Below are positions 1 to 6,977 of a stretch of 10,201 nucleotides of DNA, piece after piece. Origin of the DNA: Pseudomonadota bacterium (GTDB lineage: Bacteria; Cyanobacteriota; Vampirovibrionia; LMEP-6097). The stretch is from the NCBI GenBank assembly GCA_009924885.1, contig RFQS01000064.1:1-10201 (forward strand). The letters are read 5' to 3'. The notes beneath the pieces are model-generated. The model saw nothing but the letters and a program-made list of their open reading frames with translations. It was not told where the DNA came from and did no database searches. Both the position numbers and the translations under genes were made by a program. Numbering within the stretch: position 1 is the stretch's first letter; each line of letters starts with the position of its first letter.

Positions 1-1455
1 ATTAAGACGAGTGAATATGTTAAATGCCTTTCGCTAAAAGACCTTGAGCTTGAGAATGCTAGCTTCGAATCATTAAATAATTTCCTGAAGAGCTTAAGCT
101 GCACTAGTGAATTATGCATCGTTTTACAAGAACGAAATCTGAATCGAGATAAATCAATAATTAGCCATAAAGTAAATTTTCTTCAAAGCTTTACTAAAGC
201 AGCTCTTAGTAATAGAAGTCACTTAGATTCTCTAAAGTCTCTCTACCACGAGATCTACGATAATAGCTTCATCGCAGACCTGCAAATTATCCTCAAACTA
301 TATAGCCCTAATAAAGAAATGCTAGAAAAAAATCTCCTCAAAATATCTACTAGTCAGTCATTACTTAGTTTCAATGAAGCTAAATATTTGCAAAGAGAAC
401 TCTATATAGAAAAACTACAAGATCTCCCATTCTTAATAACAGCTAAAGACCTGAATTATTTTAATCCATTTCTAGAAGATAGAACCTGCATGGAGAATGG
501 GGCGTTAATTGGTTACAAGCTAGATGATAGATCCCTCGTGTATTTCACACCTGAAAATACTCAATTCTGCAATAATAAATCTATTAATTTCATAGGTGAC
601 TCTGGCTCAGGAAAGTCACTTGCAGTCAAGCTTCTAATTAAAAAAAGCTTAAATCATGAGGACGAGGAAAACGCAGAAATTGGAGTTCGGCAACAGTACT
701 CTAATGCTAAATTTATTATTTTAGATAGTACCTTACTAGGCTGGGAATTTTTTACTGCTTATATGGGTGGGGAAATTTATAATTCCCCAGAGTCCTTTAA
801 GAACTTAGTCTTATTTAAAAAAAATATCAGCTTAGTTAACTTTCATAGTATCGAAAAAAACAAAACCCTGACTAACCTATGCTTAGAAAATATTTTCATG
901 CAAATAGAGAATGCTGTAAGAAAGCTAGATAGCACTATTTATTTAGTGATAGATGAAGCTTGGAAATTAATTTATGAAGAAGAAAACCCTCTTAGTAAAA
1001 AGCTTATCAGCAAGCTAGCCCGAACTGGCAGAGCTATGAACTTAGGCTTATGGACTATATCTCAAAAACCTTCAGATTTAACTCGTGATATACACTCCTC
1101 TGCTGCAAGTAGTTTCATCTTTCAATGTAAAGAAAATACCGATAAAGCTGAGTTAAACAGCCACTTAAATCTTAATGAGCGAGAACTGAAGCTAATAGAA
1201 TCTCAAGAGATTAAAGACAGAGGTACAGCACTACTTAAAACCTCTAAATTCTCTGGTTTAATTAAATTTAAAGCAGATCAAGATGAACTAATATTAACGA
1301 ACTCCAGTGCAGAAGTCGTGAGAGAGAGGCAGTTAATCTTTAATGAGATTAAAGCCGCCAATCTAAAAGATTCTAGCCATGCCAGCTTTTTTGATAATAT
1401 GTCCATCGCAAGACAAACACTAGAGAAAATGCAGGAGAAAAATATATGGTCTTAA
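1..1455 (+). CDS. VirB4/TraC-like type IV secretion ATPase, 5' partial
   Basis: C-terminal 484 residues of a secretion or conjugation ATPase that would power substrate transfer and pilus assembly at the inner membrane. The frame is open from base 1, so the ATG at 319 is internal and the true start lies outside the window. Walker A GDSGSGKS is encoded at 595-618. Walker B is the hydrophobic strand IYLVIDEAW with its acidic pair at 952-957. Next comes ARTGRAMNLGLWTISQ (from 1018), matching the arginine-containing motif and the final Gln-bearing strand of VirB4/TraC/HerA-type ATPases. The following part, with LNLNERELKLIES, resembles the TraC C-terminal region. An unusually long loop after the Walker A helix (about residues 221-235 of this partial frame) coincides with a dispersed repeat. 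The gene overlaps the next one by 10 bases. Family membership is firm. Whether it is F-type TraC or P-type VirB4 is not settled. Confidence 0.85.
   Translation: MKTSEYVKCLSLKDLELENASFESLNNFLKSLSCTSELCIVLQERNLNRDKSIISHKVNFLQSFTKAALSNRSHLDSLKSLYHEIYDNSFIADLQIILKLYSPNKEMLEKNLLKISTSQSLLSFNEAKYLQRELYIEKLQDLPFLITAKDLNYFNPFLEDRTCMENGALIGYKLDDRSLVYFTPENTQFCNNKSINFIGDSGSGKSLAVKLLIKKSLNHEDEENAEIGVRQQYSNAKFIILDSTLLGWEFFTAYMGGEIYNSPESFKNLVLFKKNISLVNFHSIEKNKTLTNLCLENIFMQIENAVRKLDSTIYLVIDEAWKLIYEEENPLSKKLISKLARTGRAMNLGLWTISQKPSDLTRDIHSSAASSFIFQCKENTDKAELNSHLNLNERELKLIESQEIKDRGTALLKTSKFSGLIKFKADQDELILTNSSAEVVRERQLIFNEIKAANLKDSSHASFFDNMSIARQTLEKMQEKNIWS
664..697 (+). repeat. Dispersed ~35-base repeat, copy 1, in frame inside the ATPase gene
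   Basis: Positions 667-687 are identical, base for base, to 4567-4587 (21 bases). The match resumes with GGCAACAGT at 689-697 against 4590-4598. Between these blocks this copy has C where copy 2 has TT, and there is one further difference at 666 (G against C). Here the repeat is translated as EENAEIGVRQQ, located between the Walker A helix and the next core strand (KFIILDS). Related ATPases usually have only a short turn at that place. It is therefore probably an insertion tolerated in a surface loop. That it is a repeat is seen directly; that it is mobile is inference. Confidence 0.75.
1433..1437 (+). promoter_or_regulatory. Ribosome binding site for the TraE/VirB8-like gene
   Basis: AGGAG lies 8 bases before the ATG at 1446, inside the 3' end of the ATPase gene. 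It fixes that start codon and suggests translation of the second gene is coupled to termination of the first. Confidence 0.6.
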
Positions 1456-2045
1456 AATATAACTCTTTAAAATATTTGCTTAAAATACTTTACCTGCCTT
1501 CAATAGTAAAAATACTGCTAAGTATAATCATCTTTCTCTCTATATCTCTAGTATTAACAATGTGTGAAATTCATAACTGTAATAAGCTTTTAAACAGTAG
1601 AAATAGAGTTTTTATTGATAGCAGTGTTTTAAAAAACAAGGATAATTCTAAAAACACTAGAGCCCAAAAAGCTTTATCTATCAATGGAAGCAGTGATTTT
1701 AATATAGAAAATTTCACTCAAGCATATCTCTCTAAGCTATTTTCTAAATACACAAACAGACAGGAAGAATACTCCAAGTGGCTAAAAGAGAATACTGAAG
1801 AGACTTTCTTCACGGAGTACCTCATACAAGAAATAGAAGCTCGTAGTCAAAGCAAGATCAACAGTGAGTTTCAAATAAATAAAATTTACACTGAGAATAT
1901 AGATAAAGTCTTAGTAAAAATTATCTGCTTTGGGAAGGAAACTTTCACTGATACAGAAAATTCTTCGCGTAATTTAATCATAGAAATACTTATAAATACT
2001 CAGACTCAAAAATTAGAAAAAATCTTATCCATAAAAGAGAATTAA
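1446..2045 (+). CDS. TraE/VirB8-like inner-membrane protein of the secretion apparatus
   Basis: 199 residues. A basic N-terminus is followed by one hydrophobic membrane helix (about residues 19-40) and then a polar domain that should face the periplasm. The domain pattern is a helical FTQAYLSKLFSKYT segment, a long charged helix region, and then alternating strands ending in LIIEILINTQTQKLEKILSIKE. This resembles the TraE/VirB8 fold, a small bitopic protein that scaffolds the core complex and contacts the ATPase. The assignment rests on topology, size, the pattern of the helix and terminal strands, and position directly after a VirB4-like gene. There is no single catalytic motif to confirm it. 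The start at 1446 has a good ribosome site and overlaps the ATPase stop by 10 bases. Very AT-rich. TraE-like is my first choice; another VirB8-family member is possible. Confidence 0.6.
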   Translation: MVLKYNSLKYLLKILYLPSIVKILLSIIIFLSISLVLTMCEIHNCNKLLNSRNRVFIDSSVLKNKDNSKNTRAQKALSINGSSDFNIENFTQAYLSKLFSKYTNRQEEYSKWLKENTEETFFTEYLIQEIEARSQSKINSEFQINKIYTENIDKVLVKIICFGKETFTDTENSSRNLIIEILINTQTQKLEKILSIKEN

Positions 2046-2046
2046 A

Positions 2047-3225
2047 ATGCTGATAATTTTCCTACTTTTATTTTCCCTAATTAGCTCTCCTAGTCATGCT
2101 TTCAAGATCGGCGATATTATCAGAATAGCTGACGGGCAAGTAAATAAATATCCTGAAATAGATAATCGCCGCATATATTTTCATACAGGTAGCAGTCCCC
2201 TAGCACCCTTAGAAACACCTGATGATTTCATTTTAAGATCTACCGAACTTAGTAAACAGACTATAGAAAGAACTTTTACATTAGGTGCGGCTAATAAAAT
2301 TATCGGCTTAGCTGATGGGATAATTAACGTGAAATATCAAGTACAAGATGGTGTCAATAACGCTCTTAGAGACACTTTTACTGGTTTTTTTGAATATCAA
2401 AGGCGTAAGACTAGTGAAGAGATTTTAAATAGTAATTTACAGGCACATATCGACTGTATAAATTTCCTAAATGAAGATTTAACGAATAGCTCTACTGATA
2501 CTAATTTAATGATAATTCTAGAAAAAATAATGAGAACACCACTTGCAGAGAGTACTTTCTCATTTTTACAGAAAATTATTCTCGTATTATTAATACTCTC
2601 TAATATGTTTAAAATTCTAGACATAGCTTTTTTCAAAAGCAATTCTAAAAGCACTGAAAAAGATACTAATGAATTTAAAAGCCTTTTCAGCAGCTTATTT
2701 CTAAGCATAGCCTTGCTGTTAATGCTTGATAAGATCTGGGAATTTATTTTCAGTGGCTTTAGCTTAATAAATAATGGATTTAACAGCCTACTTAATAATG
2801 AATCACTAGGCTTCTCTATCTTTCACAACCATGAAACAGTGCTTATTGAGAGCTGGACAGCAATATTAAATAATTATGGCTACTTTCCTGGATTAATACT
2901 TGCTTTCATTGACAGTGTTTCACAGTTTATATTTATCATAAGCCTACTGGGCAGCATCATTTTAGTTATTTTTGCTAAAGTATTTTCACCAATATTTCTT
3001 CTTAACAATCTAGATAAAAATCCTTTTAGTATTTTCACCTATAGCCTAAAAATTCTTTTAGGAATAAGCATTCTACCATTCGGCTTTAACTTTCTCTACA
3101 AGATCCTCTCAGAGTTTAGCTTTAATAATTTAAGTTATTTTATTTATATATGTTTTTCTATACTCAGCTTACTTCTCTTAAGTGTTATTCAGATATTTTT
3201 TATATTCAGACTAAAAAAGCAGTAA
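2047..3225 (+). CDS. Polytopic VirB6/TrbL-like membrane protein with signal peptide
   Basis: 392 residues, starting 1 base after the preceding stop, with an AGAGA purine stretch 6-10 bases upstream. Residues 1-18 form a clear signal peptide ending in SPSHA, with likely cleavage before F19. A polar region of about 150 residues (19-170) follows and should be exported. Then come about five hydrophobic segments near 172-195, 213-236, 281-311, 333-352 and 363-388. The layout of signal peptide, exported N-domain and C-terminal helix bundle fits the VirB6/TrbL group, the polytopic inner-membrane component of type IV secretion channels. Its position after VirB4-like and VirB8-like genes supports that. 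No family-specific motif is decisive, and an F-type TraG N-terminal-like protein is an alternative. Codon use matches its neighbours in the cluster. Confidence 0.5.
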   Translation: MLIIFLLLFSLISSPSHAFKIGDIIRIADGQVNKYPEIDNRRIYFHTGSSPLAPLETPDDFILRSTELSKQTIERTFTLGAANKIIGLADGIINVKYQVQDGVNNALRDTFTGFFEYQRRKTSEEILNSNLQAHIDCINFLNEDLTNSSTDTNLMIILEKIMRTPLAESTFSFLQKIILVLLILSNMFKILDIAFFKSNSKSTEKDTNEFKSLFSSLFLSIALLLMLDKIWEFIFSGFSLINNGFNSLLNNESLGFSIFHNHETVLIESWTAILNNYGYFPGLILAFIDSVSQFIFIISLLGSIILVIFAKVFSPIFLLNNLDKNPFSIFTYSLKILLGISILPFGFNFLYKILSEFSFNNLSYFIYICFSILSLLLLSVIQIFFIFRLKKQ

Positions 3226-3235
3226 AATCAAAAAA

Positions 3236-4564
3236 ATGAAAGCTAAAAAACTTAGTAGAGATCAGCTTCACAACTTACTTGCACTCACAAGTTCATATAT
3301 TCACGACTCTGCAAATCTATTTAGTTTAGCAAATAGCTCATTAAAAGATATTAGTAAAAAGCTCTCTGAAGAAGGAAAAGCTGTTCTTAGCAGCGAAGAG
3401 CTTATCGATTTAAATCATTTAATAAGTTTTTTAAAAGGCAGTGAATATCACTTTAGAGAGATTTTTACCGAGATACAGGATTCACAGAATGGCACTCAAG
3501 CAGAGTTTCACAATTATTCAAAATCCATTATAGATTTAAAAGACCTAATAGAGCTTGAGTTAATGGAAATCTTCACATTAAGAAGAGTTACAACAGAGGA
3601 TAATATATACCAAAATAACGCCCTAATATATGGGAACTTCTCTTTAATAGCTAAAGCTGTTTTTAATTTAATTGAGAATGCTCTAAAACACAGTAATGGA
3701 GAGGTTAAAATCACACTTGATGACTCTAAAGATTACTGGAAGCTTAAAATATTATCCCTAAAAAATAGCTTCAACCTAGATCTAGAAGAATCATTTAAGA
3801 ACCTAAGACCTAGGACTTCTGGGCATGGTTTAAAATCTGTGTCCGAGATACTTAAATATAATGATATAGAACTTGATATCAGCTCCCTGATTGACCAAGG
3901 AACTGTTATCAGCTTATTTTTCCCTAAATATCACGAACAAAAGAAAGAAGCAGATAAGATCATGTCAAATCCAGTCAATGAAAAGCAATCAATAACAAAA
4001 AAAACTACAACGCCTTTCTTAACTAAAATTTGTAGTAATATAAATCTTCAAAATTCACTTATTCTACTTAGTCTAATTACTCTGCTTTTTCTAACAAATG
4101 TATTTAAAACTGAACTAGAAATTCAACAGCAGATAAATCAACTAGCGAGATTCAAACTCTCTCAAAAACAAGAAATGCTGCTGAAAAATTTTAAACATAT
4201 TATAGAGAATGATCCTGATTATTTAGCTAATTATGAATCTCTAAATAAATCCAGAGAAACATTAGTAAGAAAAATTATCCTTAAAGAAAAATTTCTTAAA
4301 TTCAACAATACCAAGCTAGAAGCATCTCAAATAAAAGCTCTAGAAAAATTTAGCCACAATCTAAATGACCTCTATGAATTAGATTATTTTTTAGCTGACC
4401 AATATAAAATACAGGGCGATTTTAAAAATCAATGCCTATATGAACTCAAAGCCTTTTATAAACAGCTTCTGAACTCAGCTGTGCCAAACTTAGAAAGAAG
4501 AGTTTTAGAGACTGGGGATTTAGAATTGGGCTTGAGATTATTAATAATCCATAGATCTACTTAG
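3236..4564 (+). CDS. Histidine-kinase-like protein with central membrane helix and helical C-terminal domain
   Basis: 442 residues. An N-terminal helical region contains a candidate phospho-acceptor, SYIHD (His23 followed by an acidic residue). It leads into a GHKL/HATPase-like domain with an N box at 141-153 (AVFNLIENALKHS) and a GHGL motif at 196-199, followed by SVSEIL and terminal strands. A recognisable DxGxG (G1) box is missing between these motifs, so ATP binding may be weak or lost. A lysine-rich linker (about 235-264) precedes one membrane helix at about 273-290. The last 150 residues are charged and helical. By the positive-inside rule the kinase half is cytoplasmic and the tail is outside, the reverse of the usual sensor-then-kinase order. 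It follows the VirB6-like gene by 10 bases, with no clear ribosome site, so it belongs to the secretion cluster. No response regulator is visible in the window. The stop codon overlaps the first base of a repeat copy. Confidence 0.65.
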   Translation: MKAKKLSRDQLHNLLALTSSYIHDSANLFSLANSSLKDISKKLSEEGKAVLSSEELIDLNHLISFLKGSEYHFREIFTEIQDSQNGTQAEFHNYSKSIIDLKDLIELELMEIFTLRRVTTEDNIYQNNALIYGNFSLIAKAVFNLIENALKHSNGEVKITLDDSKDYWKLKILSLKNSFNLDLEESFKNLRPRTSGHGLKSVSEILKYNDIELDISSLIDQGTVISLFFPKYHEQKKEADKIMSNPVNEKQSITKKTTTPFLTKICSNINLQNSLILLSLITLLFLTNVFKTELEIQQQINQLARFKLSQKQEMLLKNFKHIIENDPDYLANYESLNKSRETLVRKIILKEKFLKFNNTKLEASQIKALEKFSHNLNDLYELDYFLADQYKIQGDFKNQCLYELKAFYKQLLNSAVPNLERRVLETGDLELGLRLLIIHRST

Positions 4565-4598
4565 ACGAAAACGCAGAAATTGGAGTTTTGGCAACAGT
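4564..4598 (+). repeat. Dispersed ~35-base repeat, copy 2, at the secretion-cluster/thrC junction
   Basis: It matches copy 1 at 664-697 over its whole length except one substitution near the start and TT in place of C after base 4587. It fills essentially the entire gap between two convergent genes: its first base is the last base of the kinase-like gene's TAG, and it ends 3 bases before the thrC stop. None of the six reading frames contains a stop within the repeat itself, a property that would let it insert into genes without ending them. It ends in a short hairpin (GGCA, loop ACAG, TGCC at 4590-4601), flanked by a further GTTT/AAAC pairing that reaches into the thrC stop region. Confidence 0.75.
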
Positions 4599-4601
4599 GC
4601 C

Positions 4602-5696
4602 TTAAACTACCCCGGAAAGACTCTCCAGACCAAGCACCTTAATAATCTCATTAGCATCAGCTGGATAAGTCTCATTTTCATCCATATCCACTTCTTTAAT
4701 CGCAGTAGAAGGATCTTTCAAGCCATTACCAGTGAGTATACAAACCACAGTAGAATTCTCTTTTACTAAGCCTTGCTTAGCAGCTTTCAAAAGACCAGCT
4801 ACCCCCGTTGCAGAAGAAGGCTCGCATGCTATACCATCCATCTGATGCAAAAGTTTATAAGCATCTAATATCTCACGGTCTGTAACTGAATCTATATGAC
4901 CATTAGACTCATTTAAAGCATTATTAGCCTGCTCCCAACTCGCTGGATTACCAATACGAATAGCTGTAGCAATAGTTTCTGGCTTATCAAAAACTCGCTT
5001 ATTTACGATAGGTGAAGCCCCCTCTGCTTGAAAGCCATACATATGAGGTCTTTTCTGATTCTCTGAAACATACTCTTTAAAACCTTTCCAGTAAGCTGTT
5101 ATATTACCTGCATTACCTACAGGCAAAAAGAGATAATCTGGACTTTCCCCAAGTTCATCCACTAGCTCAAAAGCACCAGTCTTCTGTCCCTCAATACGAT
5201 AAGGATTTAATGAATTAACAAGTTCAATAGGATAATTTTCAGATAGAGATTTCACTATATTTAAAGCATCATCAAAATTACCTCTGACTTGAATAACTTT
5301 AGAACCATAGATCATAGCCTGTGAGAGCTTTCCAAGTGCCACATAACCTGCTGGAATAATTACAAAAGATTCCATTTCATAGCCCATAGACCTTACTCTT
5401 GAAGCATAAGCAGCAGCAGCAGCACTAGTATTACCAGTACTTGCGCAGATGATTTTTTTAGCCCCTTTCTCTACAGCCTTAGACACAGCCATAGTCATAC
5501 CTCTATCTTTAAAAGATCCAGATGGGTTAAGTCCCTCTATTTTACAAAAAACTTTTAGACCTTTTACGCCAGTCAGCTTAGCAATATTCATCGCTTCCGC
5601 AAGTGGCGTACGCCCCTCACAGAGACTAACAATCGGTGTAGCATCCGTCACTGGCAAATATTTTTTATATCTATGAATAATCCCTTGGTAATGCAT
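4602..5696 (-). CDS. thrC: Threonine synthase
   Basis: 364 residues, a full-length PLP-dependent threonine synthase that converts O-phospho-L-homoserine to L-threonine in the cytoplasm. The N-terminus (GIIHRYKKYLPV, then SLCEGRTPL) follows the family pattern. The PLP lysine is in GSFKDRGM (Lys63). The phosphate- and substrate-binding loops appear as ASTGNTSAAAAAYA (about 85-98) and PVGNAGNITAYWKG, and the C-terminal PLP contact as LTGNGLKDP. Length is normal for the compact bacterial class. The start at 5696 gives the expected N-terminus, although only a weak ribosome site is visible. It lies downstream of mqnC on the same strand after a 90-base gap and could be cotranscribed or have its own promoter there. 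Its 3' end faces the kinase-like gene and is bounded by repeat copy 2. It is visibly less AT-rich than the secretion cluster. Confidence 0.95.
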   Translation of the reverse strand: MHYQGIIHRYKKYLPVTDATPIVSLCEGRTPLAEAMNIAKLTGVKGLKVFCKIEGLNPSGSFKDRGMTMAVSKAVEKGAKKIICASTGNTSAAAAAYASRVRSMGYEMESFVIIPAGYVALGKLSQAMIYGSKVIQVRGNFDDALNIVKSLSENYPIELVNSLNPYRIEGQKTGAFELVDELGESPDYLFLPVGNAGNITAYWKGFKEYVSENQKRPHMYGFQAEGASPIVNKRVFDKPETIATAIRIGNPASWEQANNALNESNGHIDSVTDREILDAYKLLHQMDGIACEPSSATGVAGLLKAAKQGLVKENSTVVCILTGNGLKDPSTAIKEVDMDENETYPADANEIIKVLGLESLSGVV

Positions 5697-5786
5697 AATT
5701 TATGTTATCTGAAATATAAATCTTATCATTAATAAAAAGACTTAATTAGGACTACTCGCAATCTTAAATTTCTGCATTTTCATCTC
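5697..5786 (-). promoter_or_regulatory. mqnC-thrC intergenic region
   Basis: 90 AT-rich bases between the mqnC stop and the thrC start on the minus strand. It begins with the degenerate repeat copy. A TTGCGA box (5754-5759) could serve as a -35 element, but no convincing -10 box stands at the right distance. A tiny reading frame of 13 codons (5742-5783) has no threonine-rich attenuation character. No terminator hairpin with a T-run is visible, so readthrough from mqnC into thrC is plausible. Confidence 0.25.
5767..5784 (-). repeat. Degenerate, inverted third copy of the dispersed repeat
   Basis: Read on the minus strand, this 18-base stretch matches the first 18 bases of copy 2 (4564-4581) at 16 positions. 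The two differences are both C-to-T transitions. Beyond it the similarity fades quickly. It lies 2 bases past the mqnC stop and is inverted relative to copies 1 and 2, so copies 2 and 3 point towards each other across thrC. A chance match in AT-rich DNA is possible but less likely than shared origin. Confidence 0.4.
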
Positions 5787-6977
5787 TTAATTTACTAAAT
5801 TATATTGAGTATCCCGCTGTACAGCCTTGCGCCCGCAAGCTTCAATAAAATATTCCATTTGCTGAACTGAAGTCCTATATGTCGTATTAGCAGCCGAGAC
5901 AACATTTTCCTCCATCATATTTCCACCTAAATCATTACAGCCAAAATTTAAAGAAAGCTGCCCGATTTCATGACCTTGCGTCACCCAGCTAGCTTGAAAA
6001 TTTTTAAAATTATCTAAAAATATCCGAGAAACAGCAAGCGAACGCAAATATTCTTCACCAGATGAATCTTTATTATATTTAGGTAATTTCCCATCACGTT
6101 CATAAGCATTCATAATCTTCCCAAGTGGCGTATCCCCACGCTGAAAATTCCAGAGTACAAAGGCGGTAAAACCATTAGTCCTGTCTTGTAAATCACGTAA
6201 GGCTTTTAAATGTTCAACTCTGTCTTCATAGGTCTCCACATGACCATACATCATAGTCGCTGATGATTTAAAACCTATACTATGAGCGACTTCCATTATA
6301 TCCAACCAACGCTGTGAATTAATTTTCTTGGGAGCAATAATTAACCTCACTCTCTCAGTAAGAATTTCAGCACCAGCACCTGGTAGAGAATCCATACCAG
6401 CTTCTTTTAAAGCTAAAAGTACTGTCTTAATTTCCTCTAAAATAGGTTCTTTAATATTAGCTATTTTAGTACCATCCCCGTAAGCAGAGACAGAAGTGAA
6501 ATATTTTTCAGCAATATGATTAATTTCAGAAGGACTAAGAGCATGTAATGTTACAGAAGGAAAATCCCTTTTAATATTAATAAATAGCTCCTGATAATAA
6601 TCCAAACCTAATTCTGGATTATGTCCTCCCTGCAAGAGAATCTCAGTACCATTTATGGCGACGAGTTCTGCGATCTTTGGTTTTATCTGTGTCTCATAAT
6701 CTAGAGTATAAGCTGGATTAGATTTATCATCTACGCCAGGGTAAGTATAAAATGCACAAAAGCTACAGCTCGCCGTGCAAACATTACTGTAATTAACATT
6801 ACGCTGTACTACATAAGTAACGGCTTCGCTATCTGGGTGAAGCCTCTGACGCTTTTCATTAGCTACATAAGCTAAATCTAAAAGATCAGCATTCTCAAAA
6901 AGCTCAAGAGCTTCTTCTGAAGTGATTCGCTGACCTTCTAAAGCTTTATTTAATATAGGATTTGATGTTAAAAGCAT
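5787..6977 (-). CDS. mqnC: Dehypoxanthine futalosine cyclase (radical SAM), menaquinone biosynthesis
   Basis: 396 residues. Radical SAM enzyme of the futalosine pathway that cyclises dehypoxanthine futalosine on the way to menaquinone. The cluster-binding motif is CTASCSFC (Cys67, Cys71, Cys74), preceded by NVNYSNV. Features that favour MqnC over MqnE or CofH are LLQGGHNPELGLDYY (114-128), LHALSPSEI (144-152), SLPGAGAEIL (197-206), TMMYGHVET (241-249), a FTAFVLWNFQ segment, and the C-terminal MMEENVVSAA and QRDTQYNLV. The stretch between EINHIAE and the VLLALKEAG helix (about 158-185) seems longer than in the MqnC proteins I recall. The ATG at 6977 is accepted because the leader matches the family and a divergent gene begins 53 bases away. 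thrC follows on the same strand. No other menaquinone gene is in the window. Confidence 0.9.
   Translation of the reverse strand: MLLTSNPILNKALEGQRITSEEALELFENADLLDLAYVANEKRQRLHPDSEAVTYVVQRNVNYSNVCTASCSFCAFYTYPGVDDKSNPAYTLDYETQIKPKIAELVAINGTEILLQGGHNPELGLDYYQELFINIKRDFPSVTLHALSPSEINHIAEKYFTSVSAYGDGTKIANIKEPILEEIKTVLLALKEAGMDSLPGAGAEILTERVRLIIAPKKINSQRWLDIMEVAHSIGFKSSATMMYGHVETYEDRVEHLKALRDLQDRTNGFTAFVLWNFQRGDTPLGKIMNAYERDGKLPKYNKDSSGEEYLRSLAVSRIFLDNFKNFQASWVTQGHEIGQLSLNFGCNDLGGNMMEENVVSAANTTYRTSVQQMEYFIEACGRKAVQRDTQYNLVN

Noticed and set aside
319..321. ATG at 319 as the start of the secretion ATPase
   Set aside because: The same frame is open without a stop back to base 1 and reads as plausible protein, and family members have a large domain before the Walker A. 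The Met is internal.
2397..2708. Minus-strand open frame of about 100 codons
   Set aside because: It lies wholly inside the VirB6-like gene, has no recognisable domain, and looks like a complement-strand shadow.
3514..3714. Minus-strand open frame inside the kinase-like gene
   Set aside because: It is antisense to the N-box region of a recognisable domain, with no independent start signals.
4585..4607. Hairpin GTTT-GGCA-ACAG-TGCC-AAAC as an intrinsic terminator for the convergent genes
   Set aside because: The stem is short and AT-rich at its base with a mismatch, and no T-run follows on either strand. It is better treated as part of the repeat.
5449..5676. Plus-strand open frame antisense to thrC
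   Set aside because: The opposite strand encodes the conserved PLP lysine region of threonine synthase; this frame shows no family features.
5742..5783. 13-codon reading frame on the minus strand as a thrC leader peptide
   Set aside because: It contains no threonine or run of regulatory codons, has no terminator/antiterminator structure after it, and overlaps the degenerate repeat.
5787..6977. MqnE (aminofutalosine synthase) or CofH identity for the radical SAM gene
   Set aside because: LLQGGHNPELGLDYY, LHALSPSEI and the QRDTQY ending fit MqnC better; MqnE usually has a LKAFTAVEI-like segment at this place.
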